DNA of 37,135 nucleotides from Nonomuraea ceibae (lineage in GTDB: Bacteria; Actinomycetota; Actinomycetes; Streptosporangiales; Streptosporangiaceae), in assembly GCF_019396325.1 (NCBI RefSeq), contig NZ_JAHKRO010000089.1, forward strand, positions 1-37,135, read 5' to 3'. The notes beneath the pieces are model-generated. The model made no database searches, was not told where the DNA came from, and saw nothing but the letters and a program-made list of their open reading frames with translations. Shown here piece after piece: positions 1 to 9,365 of the stretch (positions are counted from its first letter, which is position 1; every line of letters starts with the position of its first letter). A program made the translations under genes and the position numbers.

Positions 1-16
1 ATAGCGGTACCGCTAT
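1..16. repeat. Perfect 16-bp palindrome at window edge
   Basis: ATAGCGGTACCGCTAT is its own reverse complement (8-bp arms). It lies inside the partial minus-strand gene and touches the first base of the window, so any further arm to the left cannot be seen. Function is unknown and chance is possible. Confidence 0.5.
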
Positions 17-814
17 CGACGGCGGCGCAGGGCGGGCGGCGGCGACGAGGTCGGCGTCGGCGACGACCGTGAGGGCCCGGCGTTCCGGCTCGGGGATGCG
101 GCGGACCAGCTCCTGGAGGACGGCGTGGGACTCGACCGGCCACAGGGCGCAGCGCGGCCCCAGGGAGACGATGCCGTCGGACATCGTCACCCAGGCCGAG
201 TCGTGCAGGCGGCGCAGCGCGCCGATCGCCCAGTTGCGCATCAGGTCGTCGGTGCGGCCGATCAGCGCGCGGTAGGTGTCGAGCACGCGCTCCAGCGGCG
301 CCGGGTCGCCCGGCCACGGGTCGGTCGCGTGGTCGCTCCAGCAGCACTTGAGCACGGCGGCGAGGACGCGGCGGGTCTCACCGGAGCGCTCCACGGGCAT
401 GGGCGGGACCTGGTGCTCCTCCAGGAGCGACGGCGTGACCCCGTCGGGCCATACGGGGAGTGCCTGGCCGGTGGAGTCGGGCCTGGTCAGCCGGGTCATC
501 CCGGCGGGGGCCGCCTCCATAGCGCCCAACGTCAGCGGTCCCTCGACCCTGGCCCGCGCATGCGCCACCGCACCGGCCGTCACCTGCGACGCTGCCTTCA
601 AGGCCGTGCCTCCCGCCCGGCGCCCCTCCCGAGGGGGCGATCCGGCCGGCGCGCGGCGGCCGTCCTCGGAGGAGGGCCCGGACAGCGTACGGCCCCCGTC
701 CGGGGAGGACCATCCGGGCGTCGTACGGCGCGCGTCCGACGGGGACGGGCCGGTGGCCGGAGGGAGCGGGTCCGACGGTGGGTGGTCGGCAGGGGGCTGG
801 GGCGGGGTGGTCAT
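1..814 (-). CDS. Hypothetical protein with winged-helix-like segment, partial (runs off left edge)
   Basis: The reading frame starts with ATG at 814 and stays open to the edge, so at least 271 residues are present and the C-terminus is missing. The ATG overlaps the stop of the upstream 409-residue gene (ATGA), so the two are translationally coupled. Residues 1-70 are Pro/Ser/Arg-rich and probably disordered. From about residue 125 the chain looks folded: a helical segment (ETRRVLAAVLKCCW) followed by a helix and strand pattern around NWAIGALRRLHDSAWV and DGIVSLGPRCALW, which reads like a winged helix. I do not recognise a named family. Coupling to a larger helical winged-helix protein raises the possibility of a KITE-like (MukE/JetB-type) subunit of an SMC-type complex, but this is inference and the expected ATPase gene would lie outside the window. 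Confidence 0.6.
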   Translation of the reverse strand, partial: MTTPPQPPADHPPSDPLPPATGPSPSDARRTTPGWSSPDGGRTLSGPSSEDGRRAPAGSPPREGRRAGGTALKAASQVTAGAVAHARARVEGPLTLGAMEAAPAGMTRLTRPDSTGQALPVWPDGVTPSLLEEHQVPPMPVERSGETRRVLAAVLKCCWSDHATDPWPGDPAPLERVLDTYRALIGRTDDLMRNWAIGALRRLHDSAWVTMSDGIVSLGPRCALWPVESHAVLQELVRRIPEPERRALTVVADADLVAAARPAPPSIAVPL

Positions 815-2040
815 GGGGTGCGCTCCAGGTGGCCGTGGGAGAGCCAGGCAGGCTCGCGGGACGGGTCGATGGTGAGGCCGTCGGACCAGGCCAGCCGGTA
901 GGGCAGTTCGGGACGCAGGTCGATGCTCGTCAGGTCGGCCAGCAGGCGCCGGGCCGAGGGCCAGTCGGAGTCGATGACGTCGGCCAGCGCGACCCGGGAG
1001 GCGCCGCCGAGCAGGGACTCGGCCAGGGCGGTCAGGCGTTCGGCGGCGGCCGTGGGTGAGGAGTCGAGCGAGCCTTCGGGGCCGGGGTCGGGCAGGGTGG
1101 AGCGCGGGGGAGTGGGCTGGGCGGGGGCGGGGCGCGGGGCCTCGTCGACGGCGCGGGCGATGGCGGCGGGGTCGTGCCAGGGCGCGGGGGCGTCGAAGAG
1201 GAAGCCGTCGAGCACGGCGGCGAGCCGCTCCCTGGACGCCGTCTGGGCGAAGGTGCGCCACGTCTCGGTGGGCAGGAGCGTGAGGTTGCGGGTCGTGCCC
1301 GCGGAGTCGGCGAGCCGGCCGGCGGCGCGGCGGGAGGCGTCGCTGTAGGAGTAGATGGCGGCGCGCAGGTCGGTGCAGACGCGGTCGAGCTCGGGCCAGC
1401 GGGTGAGGATGGTGCCGTGGAGGCTCTGGGCGCGGTGCGCGATCTCCTCGGTGCCCCACAGCTTGGGGGCCTGCTCGCGCAGCTCCTCGATGGTGCCGGT
1501 GGTGAGCGTGATCAGCTCCAGCGCCCACAGGCGGAAGGCGCGGGCGAGGTTGACGGCGCTCTGCCGGGCTTCTTCCATGGTGGTGCGCGGGTCGGCGACG
1601 TTGAGGTCTTCGAGGGCGAGCAGCCGGTGCATCTCCGACTGGCCGCCGTCGTCCATCATCCGCCTGATGAACATGAGCCCGACGACGCTGGTGAACGACG
1701 CGCGGTAGCGCAGCTGGTTGGGTTTGGGGAAGACCTCGCGGATGGCGCCGAGCCCCTTGAGGACGCGCAGCCGGTTGTCGAACTGGTCGGCCGGGTGGGC
1801 GCGGCAGGCGAAGCGCATCTGGTCGTGCGTGAGCCATTCCTCGCCGGCTTCGGCGAACGCGGCGAACAGCGTCTCGGCGATGTCGACGAGCGCGGGGTCG
1901 TCGACCACGGCCCCGCTGTCGCGGGCCAGGGCCGCGAACATGCGGCGGTAGGTCGACAGCACCGCCTCGTCGGTGAGCGCGGAGTCGAGGGTCAGGGGCT
2001 GCTCTGGCACGCGCACTAAGGTACGGCCTCGCGCCGACAT
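811..2040 (-). CDS. Hypothetical helical protein with N-terminal winged-helix-like region
   Basis: This 409-residue soluble protein starts with ATG at 2040 and is the first gene of a minus-strand pair. Residues 25-120 look like an N-terminal winged helix (LTHDQMRFACRAHPADQFD, then LRVLKGLGAIREVFPKPNQL). Residues 120-270 form a long run of amphipathic helices, including SAVNLARAFRLWALELITL and LRAAIYSYSDASRRAAGRL. The C-terminal third is Pro/Ala-rich, then ends in a short folded segment. There is no signal peptide or membrane segment and no catalytic motif I recognise. Winged helix followed by a helical bundle resembles the shape of MukF/JetA-type kleisins, and the coupled second gene would fit the smaller partner, but sequence similarity to those families is not evident by eye. 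A phage or plasmid defence or chromosome-organising role is only a hypothesis. A GTG a few codons downstream is an alternative start. Confidence 0.7.
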   Translation of the reverse strand: MSARGRTLVRVPEQPLTLDSALTDEAVLSTYRRMFAALARDSGAVVDDPALVDIAETLFAAFAEAGEEWLTHDQMRFACRAHPADQFDNRLRVLKGLGAIREVFPKPNQLRYRASFTSVVGLMFIRRMMDDGGQSEMHRLLALEDLNVADPRTTMEEARQSAVNLARAFRLWALELITLTTGTIEELREQAPKLWGTEEIAHRAQSLHGTILTRWPELDRVCTDLRAAIYSYSDASRRAAGRLADSAGTTRNLTLLPTETWRTFAQTASRERLAAVLDGFLFDAPAPWHDPAAIARAVDEAPRPAPAQPTPPRSTLPDPGPEGSLDSSPTAAAERLTALAESLLGGASRVALADVIDSDWPSARRLLADLTSIDLRPELPYRLAWSDGLTIDPSREPAWLSHGHLERTP

Positions 2041-2140
2041 TCCTTGCCCGCATGCGCGTGCTACCGGGGCACGCTAGGGTGACCCCTGATACATACGGGG
2101 GCAAACGCACAGTAATCAGTACGACGGAGTGAGTAATCGC

Positions 2141-4282
2141 ATGCGCGTACTCCGAGGCGATCGGGCGACGGCTCTGATCGCGGGGGCGGCGGCGGTCATC
2201 CTGGCTGGGGCGGCGGCGTTCTTCGGTGTGGGCGTGTCGAGCGCCAACCCGAAGCTGGCCGACGTCGGAGCCTGGCTGTGGACCGCCGCGCGAGGCAAGA
2301 TCGTGCACGTCAACGGCCTCTCGGGGGAGGTCGACGGCTATCTCGACGACAAGGCGGGCAAGCAGCTCAAGGTTGTCCAGGACGGCTCGCACGTGCTGCT
2401 GGTCGACGAGCGCACCGGCTACGTGAGCCGGATCGAGCCCAGCCAGCTCACCGTCACGCAGTCGCGCGACTTCGGCGCGGCCGGCGTGCAGCTCGCGCTG
2501 TCGGGCGACACCGGTTACGCGGTGAACCCGAAGGGCGAGGTCCAGCGGATCGACCCGCTCACTCTCAACACCGTGGGCGCGCCGCTCGCGCTGCCCGGCC
2601 CGCTGGGCGCGGCCCGCATCGACGGCGCCGGCACGCTGTGGGTGCCCGTCACCGCCAAGGGCGAGGTGGTGCCGGTGTCCGGCGGCGTGGCCCGTACGCC
2701 GGTGAAGGTCGGCGAGCCCGGCGAGGAGCTGGCCGTCACCATCGCGGGCTCGGTCCCGCTGATCGTCAACACGCGCGCCGCCACGGCCACGCTCGTCGGC
2801 GCCGACGGCGGCGTGGGCGAAATCCTGTTGCCGAAGGAGGTCGCGCAGGCGGCCGAGGGCGGCGTGCTCACCCCGGCCGGCACCGAGGGCCCGCTGGTGC
2901 CGGTGCTGACGGCGGGCGACTCGGGGCTGCTCGTGGTGATCGACACCGCGTCCAACTCGGTGCTCACCACCCGGTTCGAGGCGTCCGACCCGGCCGCGCT
3001 CGGCGTGCCGCAGGTGCTCGGCTCCAAGGTGTACGTGCCGGACCGCAGCAGCGGCGCCCTGATCGTCTGGGACAGCGCCGACGGCGGCCGGCCCACCACC
3101 CTCCAGGTGGCGCAGGGCCCCGGCGAGGTGGAGGTGTTCGTCAAGGACGGGCTGCTCTGGGCCAACGACGAGAACGGCGACAAGGCCATCGTCATCGACC
3201 CGGAAGGCCGCAAGCACGACATCGACAAGGACGACTCCGACGTCCCGGGCCCGACGAACACGCCCAGGCCCAAGACGCCGAAGCCGGAGCCCACGCAGAC
3301 CCAGGAGCAGGAGCAGCCCGCCACGTCCGAGCCGGACCCGCGTCCCACCCGGACGGAGGAGGTGGAGGCCGAGCCGGACCCGGAGCCGACCCGTACGAGG
3401 ACCAGGAAGCCGGTCGCGACGCCCACGCCGACCCCCACGCCCACGCCCACGCCGTCCGCGACGCCGCCCGGCAAGCCGGGGGCCGTGACCGCCAGGACCG
3501 GGCCGGGCCGGGTGGACATCAGCTTCAGCCCGTCCGCGGGCGGCGAGGTGGAGCGCTACACGCTGAAGGTGGACGGCGGCGACGGCAGCGTCACGCCGCA
3601 GCAGGTGGACGCGGGCGGGCCGTTCCGGTTCGAGTTCACCGGGGGCGACTGCGCGGGCGAGTACACGTTCACCGTCGTCGCGCACTGGTCCGGCGGCGAG
3701 GTCGCGTCCGACCCGAGCGCCGGGGTCAAGCCGTGCGTGGCGCCTGGCCCGCCGTCGGGCTTCGCCGCCAAGGCCAAGAACCGGGGCGCCGACCTGAGCT
3801 GGAGCGCCCCGGAGAACGCCGGCCAGGACGTCACGTACGTGCTGTCGGGCGCGGCGGACAAGGACGGCATCAGCGGCACCTCGTACGGGGTCGAGGGCCT
3901 GAAGAACAACCAGAAGCACACGTTCACGCTGAAGGCGAAGAACGCGGCGGGGGAGAGCCAGGAGGCCGTCACCGCCGAGGTGGACCTGGCCTACCCGAGG
4001 CACGCCTACCAGAACGCCTACAACGACGAGACCAACACCAAGATCAATTCGTGTGCCACGGGGAACTGCCAGATCGGCCAGATCGACAAGGGGAAGTACC
4101 TCAGCCTGACAGTGATCTGCCAGGAGAAGGGCATGTCGGTCAGCGAGAAGCAGTCCGGGGAGACCAGCGACATCTGGAACAGGATCGAGTGGAACGGCGG
4201 CGTCGGCTACATCAGCGACACCCTGATGAAGACGCCGCGCGGCGGCTTCCCGGCGGCCCCGCTCTACGAGTGCACCGACTGA
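2141..4282 (+). CDS. Membrane-anchored or secreted protein: beta-propeller-like, FN3 pair, SH3-like C-terminus
   Basis: I start this at ATG 2141 because GGAGTGAG at 2126-2133 is then well placed. The in-frame GTG at 2129 overlaps that ribosome site and adds only four residues. Residues 9-30 are hydrophobic (ALIAGAAAVILAGAAAF) and act as signal or anchor. Residues about 45-360 carry repeated short beta units with GxxxxIDP-like turns, like an NHL/YVTN-type propeller. A Pro/Thr/Glu-rich linker (about 370-445) contains a PTPTPTPTPTP run and probably spans cell wall. Two fibronectin type III-like domains follow (about 445-535 and 540-625). The last 90 residues hold four Cys and a GVGYI strand typical of bacterial SH3-like folds. 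It is the first gene of an operon with MoxR, DUF58 and transglutaminase-like genes, where such FN3 proteins are often the exported partner. The role is probably envelope sensing or assembly. Confidence 0.85.
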   Translation: MRVLRGDRATALIAGAAAVILAGAAAFFGVGVSSANPKLADVGAWLWTAARGKIVHVNGLSGEVDGYLDDKAGKQLKVVQDGSHVLLVDERTGYVSRIEPSQLTVTQSRDFGAAGVQLALSGDTGYAVNPKGEVQRIDPLTLNTVGAPLALPGPLGAARIDGAGTLWVPVTAKGEVVPVSGGVARTPVKVGEPGEELAVTIAGSVPLIVNTRAATATLVGADGGVGEILLPKEVAQAAEGGVLTPAGTEGPLVPVLTAGDSGLLVVIDTASNSVLTTRFEASDPAALGVPQVLGSKVYVPDRSSGALIVWDSADGGRPTTLQVAQGPGEVEVFVKDGLLWANDENGDKAIVIDPEGRKHDIDKDDSDVPGPTNTPRPKTPKPEPTQTQEQEQPATSEPDPRPTRTEEVEAEPDPEPTRTRTRKPVATPTPTPTPTPTPSATPPGKPGAVTARTGPGRVDISFSPSAGGEVERYTLKVDGGDGSVTPQQVDAGGPFRFEFTGGDCAGEYTFTVVAHWSGGEVASDPSAGVKPCVAPGPPSGFAAKAKNRGADLSWSAPENAGQDVTYVLSGAADKDGISGTSYGVEGLKNNQKHTFTLKAKNAAGESQEAVTAEVDLAYPRHAYQNAYNDETNTKINSCATGNCQIGQIDKGKYLSLTVICQEKGMSVSEKQSGETSDIWNRIEWNGGVGYISDTLMKTPRGGFPAAPLYECTD

Positions 4283-4295
4283 GAAGGGGACTCGG

Positions 4296-5272
<977 letters not shown>

Positions 5273-5273
<1 letters not shown>

Positions 5274-6352
5274 TGCTGACGCCGCTCGGCTGGGGGACGC
5301 TCGCAGGCTCGGCCGCGCTGTACGCGGCCGGGTTCGCGCTCGGCTACCCGGAGCCCGTCGTGCTCGCCACCGGCGGCCTGCTCGCGCTGGCCGCCGCGCT
5401 CGCCTGGACCGCGCCCAGGCCCAGACTGGAGGTGCGGCGCGAGGTGACGCCGCTGAAGGTGCCGCGCGGCGAGGCCGCCGTCGCCGTCCTGCACGTGCGC
5501 AACCTCGGCGGGCGGGGCCTGAGCGGGCTGCGCGCCCACGACCGGATCGGCGCGTCCGAGCACGCCGTGGACCTGCCCCGGCTGCCCAGGGGCGGCGCCA
5601 GGACCGTCTCGTACCCGCTGCCCACGCAGGTGCGCGGCGACATCCCGATCGGCCCGCTGACGCTCGTGCGGGCCGACCCGCTGGGGCTCACGCGCCGCGT
5701 CAGGGAGTACGGCGAGGCCGCGAGGCTCCTGGTCCGCCCGCGCACGGCCGCCCTCACGGTGCCGCCGTCCGGCAGGGCGCACCACCTGGAGGGCCCGGCC
5801 AGCGACAACGCGCCCAGCGGCACCGTCACCTTCCACACGCTGCGCGAGTACGTCGTCGGCGACGACCTGCGACACGTCCACTGGCGCTCCAGCGCCCGCA
5901 CCGGCACGCTCATGGTCCGCCAGCTCATCGACGCCAGCCTGCCCACGACCACGGTCGTCCTCGACACCCGCGACCTCACCGAGCTCGCCGTGGACGCCGC
6001 GGCCTCGGCGGCCGTCGCGGCGGCCGGGGCGGGGTTCCCCGTCCGGGTCGTCACCGGCGACGGGCCGGTGGCCGAGACCAAGTCCGACGGCGAGCTGCTG
6101 CTCGACCGGCTCGCCCTGGTCGGCCCCGGCACGACGGGCGTCACGGAGGCGATGCGGCTGGCGCGCGGCGGCGGTTCGCTCGTCCTCGTCACCGCCGACC
6201 CCGCCGAGGCGGGCCGCGTCGCCGGTGTCCGCCGCCGCTTCGACCGCGTCATCTGCGTGTACGTGGGCGCGGGAGCCGTCAGCGCGCCCGGCGTCACCGT
6301 GATCCCGCTGGCCGAGCTCGACGCGCTGCCGCTGCTGTGGGGGGCCAGATGA
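5273..6352 (+). CDS. DUF58 domain protein
   Basis: This 359-residue protein starts with GTG at 5273, which shares its G with the TAG stop of moxR. Longer upstream readings in this frame only antisense or shadow moxR. The N-terminus has two hydrophobic segments (about residues 3-45, LAGSAALYAAGFALGY and LATGGLLALAAALAW) that anchor it in the membrane. A beta-rich region follows, and the DUF58 core motif reads REYVVGDDLRHVHWR at residues 191-205, matching the family pattern REYxxGDDxRxIHW. A vWA-like C-terminal part includes VVLDTRD and ends near residue 350. DUF58 proteins are encoded with MoxR and transglutaminase genes and are thought to be the MoxR client. The next gene starts inside its stop (ATGA). 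The exact biochemical role of the family is unknown. Confidence 0.93.
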
Positions 6353-8406
6353 CCCCGGCGACCCCGACGACCTGGCACCGGCTCGCCGGTCTCGCGCTCG
6401 TCGCCGCCCTCGCCGGGACCGCCGGGTGGGGGTTCCACCGGGTGTTCGCCGGCACCGGGCTGATCCTCGCGCTCGTGCCCGCTGCCGTCGCTCCCGCGCT
6501 GGTCGCGGCCCTCACCCGGGCCCGGCCGCTCTGGCTGGCGCTGCTGCTCGACGTGGTGCTGTGGTTCGCCGGGACGATCCCGCTCTACGGCGGCCCGGCC
6601 CCCGGGGTGTTCGCGGACGTGGCCAACGCCTGGCAGGGGCTGCTCACCACGCTGCTGCCCGCCCCGCCGGAGCCGCGCCTGCTCGTGCTGGCGCACACGC
6701 TCGTCTGGGCCGCCGCCGTCATCGGCGCCGAGGTGCTCAACCGCACCCGCACCCGCCTGGCCGCCGCCCTTCCGGCCCTGGTCGTGTACGGGGTCGCGCT
6801 GCTGCTGGGCGTGGACGGCGAAGGCTCCAACCTGCCGGTGGCCGGCGCCCTCCTCGTCCTCGTCGTCGCCCTCGCGCTGGTCAGGGAGGGACGCCCGGCG
6901 TTCTGGCTGCTCGCGGGCGTGCCCGCCGGGGCCGCGCTGGCCGCGCTCGCCCTGGTCGCCGGGCCCCTGCTGCCCATCGCCGCCGAGCCGTACAACCCGC
7001 GCGAGAACGCCGAGCTGCCACCGCCCCGCCGCGTCGACAGCGTCAGCCCGCTCGACCGCGTGTCGGCGTGGCTGCAGATGCCCGACCGCGACCTGTTCAC
7101 CGTCAAGGCCGACAAACCGCTCAACTGGCGGCTGGCCGTGCTCGACCGCTACGACGGGGTGCGGTGGACGTCCGCCGCCCGCTTCCAGCCGACGGGCGGC
7201 CGGGTGCCCGAGGGCGAGTGGGACGGCCCGGCGGAGACCGTACGGCAGAGCGTCACGTTCAGCGGGCTGCCGGGCACCTGGCTGCCCGCGGCCGAGCGGC
7301 CGGTCGAGGTCACGGGGGTGCGCGAGCTGGCCGTCGACCCCGGCAGCGGCGCGCTGATCGCCGAGGTGAAGCCGGGCAAGGGCTTCGCCTACCAGGTGAC
7401 CTCGCGGGTGGCCAAGCCGTCCAAGCAGGACCTGCTCGACGCCGCGCCCGTCGCCGACGCGTCGCTGACCGCCTTTCCCGCGGGGCCGCAGCGCAAGCTG
7501 TTCACGGAGCTGGCGCAGGAGGCGACCAAGGGCGCGGACGCGCCGATCAAGCAGGCGTACCGGCTGCAGAGCTACCTGCGGGCCAACGCCGGGTACGACG
7601 TCACCGCGCCGCCGGGGCACTCGCTCAAGGGGCTGGAGTTCTTCCTGGAGACCACGCACCGGGGGACGTCGGAGCAGTTCGCGTCGGCGTTCGCGCTCAT
7701 GGCCAGGACGCTCGGGCTGCCGTCGCGGGTGGTGGTGGGCTTCCGTCCCGGCGAGGCCGGTCCTGACGGCGTTTATCACGTTAAATCGGGACATGTGATG
7801 GCATGGGCGGAGATCAAGTTCGACAAGCTCGGCTGGCGGCCCTTCTACCCCACACCCGGCCGGAGCGGCTCCAAGGACGACCACGACGTGGTGTCGTCCG
7901 CCATCCAGGAGAGCGAGAAGCTCGCGGGCGAGTTCACCCAGGGCGGCACCAGCAAGCCCAAGCAGTCGCGCCCGACCCGTACGGGGACCGGCGACGCGTC
8001 CGAAGGCGGCCTCCCGCTCTGGCTGATCGCCCCGGCGGTCCTCGCCGTGCTGCTGGTGGCGTACCTGGGGGTGGCGGCGGCGCGGCCGTGGTGGCGCAGG
8101 CGCGCCCGCCGCAACGCCCCCGCACCGGGGCAGCGGGTGCTCGGCGCGTGGCGGCAGACCTGCGACGACCTGGGGCTGCGCGACGCGCGTACGCTGACCG
8201 CCGAGGAGGTCGTGGCCCGCTCCGGCGCCGTCAGCCCCGACCTCCGGCCGCTGGCCGACATCACCAACTTCGCCCGCTACGCCCCCGAGGACATCGGGTC
8301 CGCCGCCGCCGACGAGGCCTGGCGGCGCAGCGACGCCGTACGCCTGGCCGTACGCGCCCGCACCCCCGTCACCGCCCGCCTCCGCGACCGGCTCCTTCTA
8401 CGATGA
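6349..8406 (+). CDS. TgpA-like membrane protein with transglutaminase-like domain lacking the catalytic triad
   Basis: This 685-residue protein starts with ATG at 6349, overlapping the DUF58 stop. Residues about 10-210 form several transmembrane helices (DUF3488/TgpA N-terminal region). An extracytoplasmic part follows, with the transglutaminase-like domain at about 410-505, a further membrane helix at about 556-580 (WLIAPAVLAVLLVAYLGVA) and a cytoplasmic DUF4129-like tail. The fold is clear: RGTSEQFASAFALM, then LGLPSRVVVGFRPG, then HVMAWAEIKF and LGWRPFYPTPG. The family's Cys-His-Asp triad is, however, replaced by Ser441, Met484 and Tyr500. The protein is therefore probably not a transglutaminase or protease and may bind a peptide or act as a scaffold. 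Codons around 7768-7805, next to the lost His, are unusually AT-rich. It lies in the middle of an uninterrupted coupled operon, so it looks maintained rather than decaying. Confidence 0.92.
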   Translation: MTPATPTTWHRLAGLALVAALAGTAGWGFHRVFAGTGLILALVPAAVAPALVAALTRARPLWLALLLDVVLWFAGTIPLYGGPAPGVFADVANAWQGLLTTLLPAPPEPRLLVLAHTLVWAAAVIGAEVLNRTRTRLAAALPALVVYGVALLLGVDGEGSNLPVAGALLVLVVALALVREGRPAFWLLAGVPAGAALAALALVAGPLLPIAAEPYNPRENAELPPPRRVDSVSPLDRVSAWLQMPDRDLFTVKADKPLNWRLAVLDRYDGVRWTSAARFQPTGGRVPEGEWDGPAETVRQSVTFSGLPGTWLPAAERPVEVTGVRELAVDPGSGALIAEVKPGKGFAYQVTSRVAKPSKQDLLDAAPVADASLTAFPAGPQRKLFTELAQEATKGADAPIKQAYRLQSYLRANAGYDVTAPPGHSLKGLEFFLETTHRGTSEQFASAFALMARTLGLPSRVVVGFRPGEAGPDGVYHVKSGHVMAWAEIKFDKLGWRPFYPTPGRSGSKDDHDVVSSAIQESEKLAGEFTQGGTSKPKQSRPTRTGTGDASEGGLPLWLIAPAVLAVLLVAYLGVAAARPWWRRRARRNAPAPGQRVLGAWRQTCDDLGLRDARTLTAEEVVARSGAVSPDLRPLADITNFARYAPEDIGSAAADEAWRRSDAVRLAVRARTPVTARLRDRLLLR

Positions 8407-9365
8407 CCGGCATGCGCAGCGTGGAAGCCCAGCTCCTGCACCGCCCGCCGGGACTCGGCGCCGGCGACGTCGTCCGTCACCTGCTCGCCGTGCAGGCCCA
8501 GGACATCGTCTCCGCCCTGCTGGCCTTCCGGGCACGCTCGGCGACCCTCGCCCGCGCGGACGTCGAGGCCGCCTGGCACTCCAGGGAGATCGTCAGGACG
8601 TGGGGGCCGCGCGGCACCCTCCACTTCGTCCACCGCGACGACCTGCCCTGGGTCCACGCGCTCACCCGCAACGACACCGCCGCGCGGCGCCGCCTGGCCC
8701 AGGAAGGCGTCACCGGCGACGACCTCCTCCCGCTGATCGGCCGCGCGCTCGCCGGCCAGGGCCCGCTCACCAAGGCCGACCTCGCCGAACGCCTGGCGGG
8801 CCGGGCGAGCGGCCAGGGCATCGTCCACCTGGTCGCGCTCGCCGCCCACCACGGCCTCGCCGTCCTGGGCCCGCCGCGCGGCGGCAAGCCCACGTACGTG
8901 CACGCCGCCGACTGGCTCGGCGCGCCCGTCACCCCCGAGCCGGACCGCGACCGCGCCCTCGCCGAGCTGGGCCTGCGCTACCGCCGCGCCCACCACCCGG
9001 CCGGGCCCGAGGACCTGGCCGCCTGGTCGGGCCTGCCCCTCGGCGACGCCCGCGCCGCCTGGCGCGCCCCCGCGCCCGCCGCCCCCGCCCCGCAAGAGCC
9101 GGTGGTACGCCTCGCGCCCGCCTTCGACGAGTATCTGCTGGGCTGGAAGAGCCGCGACCCGATCCTCGCGCCCGAGCACGCCCGCGCCGTCTTCCCCGGC
9201 GGCGGCGTCCTGCGCCCCGTCGTCATCGCCGGCGGCCGGATCGCGGGCACCTGGACGCGCAAGGCCGCCGCCGTCACGGTCACCCCGTTCGCCGACCTCG
9301 TCGACCCGGGCTCCCTCGATGCGGAGATCGCCGACGTCCGCCGCTTCCTGGACGCGGCGGGCTAG
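8403..9365 (+). CDS. AlkZ-like winged-helix DNA glycosylase family protein (HTH_42)
   Basis: This 320-residue protein starts with ATG at 8403, overlapping the previous stop (ATGA). An ATG at 8412 is an alternative. Its features match the HTH_42 family: an N-terminal LLAVQAQD segment, EIVRTWGPRGTLHFVHRDDLPW at about residues 62-83 (the RTWxxRGTLH-type signature), and the C-terminal FDEYLLGWKSRD and GRIAGTW elements. The family includes AlkZ and YcaQ/AlkX, DNA glycosylases that remove bulky or crosslinked alkylated bases. AlkZ types carry a Q-x-Q catalytic motif, seen here as Gln31-Ala32-Gln33. The predicted role is therefore repair or self-resistance to a DNA-alkylating agent, although many family members are annotated only as winged-helix DNA-binding proteins. 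Its coupling to a MoxR envelope operon is odd. Its stop shares CTAG (9362-9365) with that of the opposing kinase. Confidence 0.85.
   Translation: MTGMRSVEAQLLHRPPGLGAGDVVRHLLAVQAQDIVSALLAFRARSATLARADVEAAWHSREIVRTWGPRGTLHFVHRDDLPWVHALTRNDTAARRRLAQEGVTGDDLLPLIGRALAGQGPLTKADLAERLAGRASGQGIVHLVALAAHHGLAVLGPPRGGKPTYVHAADWLGAPVTPEPDRDRALAELGLRYRRAHHPAGPEDLAAWSGLPLGDARAAWRAPAPAAPAPQEPVVRLAPAFDEYLLGWKSRDPILAPEHARAVFPGGGVLRPVVIAGGRIAGTWTRKAAAVTVTPFADLVDPGSLDAEIADVRRFLDAAG

Noticed and set aside
2129..2140. GTG start four codons upstream for the FN3 protein
   Set aside because: It overlaps the only good ribosome site, which fits ATG 2141 better.
5344..7884. 846-residue open frame on the minus strand
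   Set aside because: It is antisense to the DUF58 and transglutaminase-like genes, has Arg/Gly/His-rich low-complexity translation and is a by-product of the high GC content.
9362..9365. Shared CTAG of two convergent stop codons as a regulatory site
   Set aside because: The four-base overlap is a simple consequence of tightly packed convergent genes; no further structure is seen.
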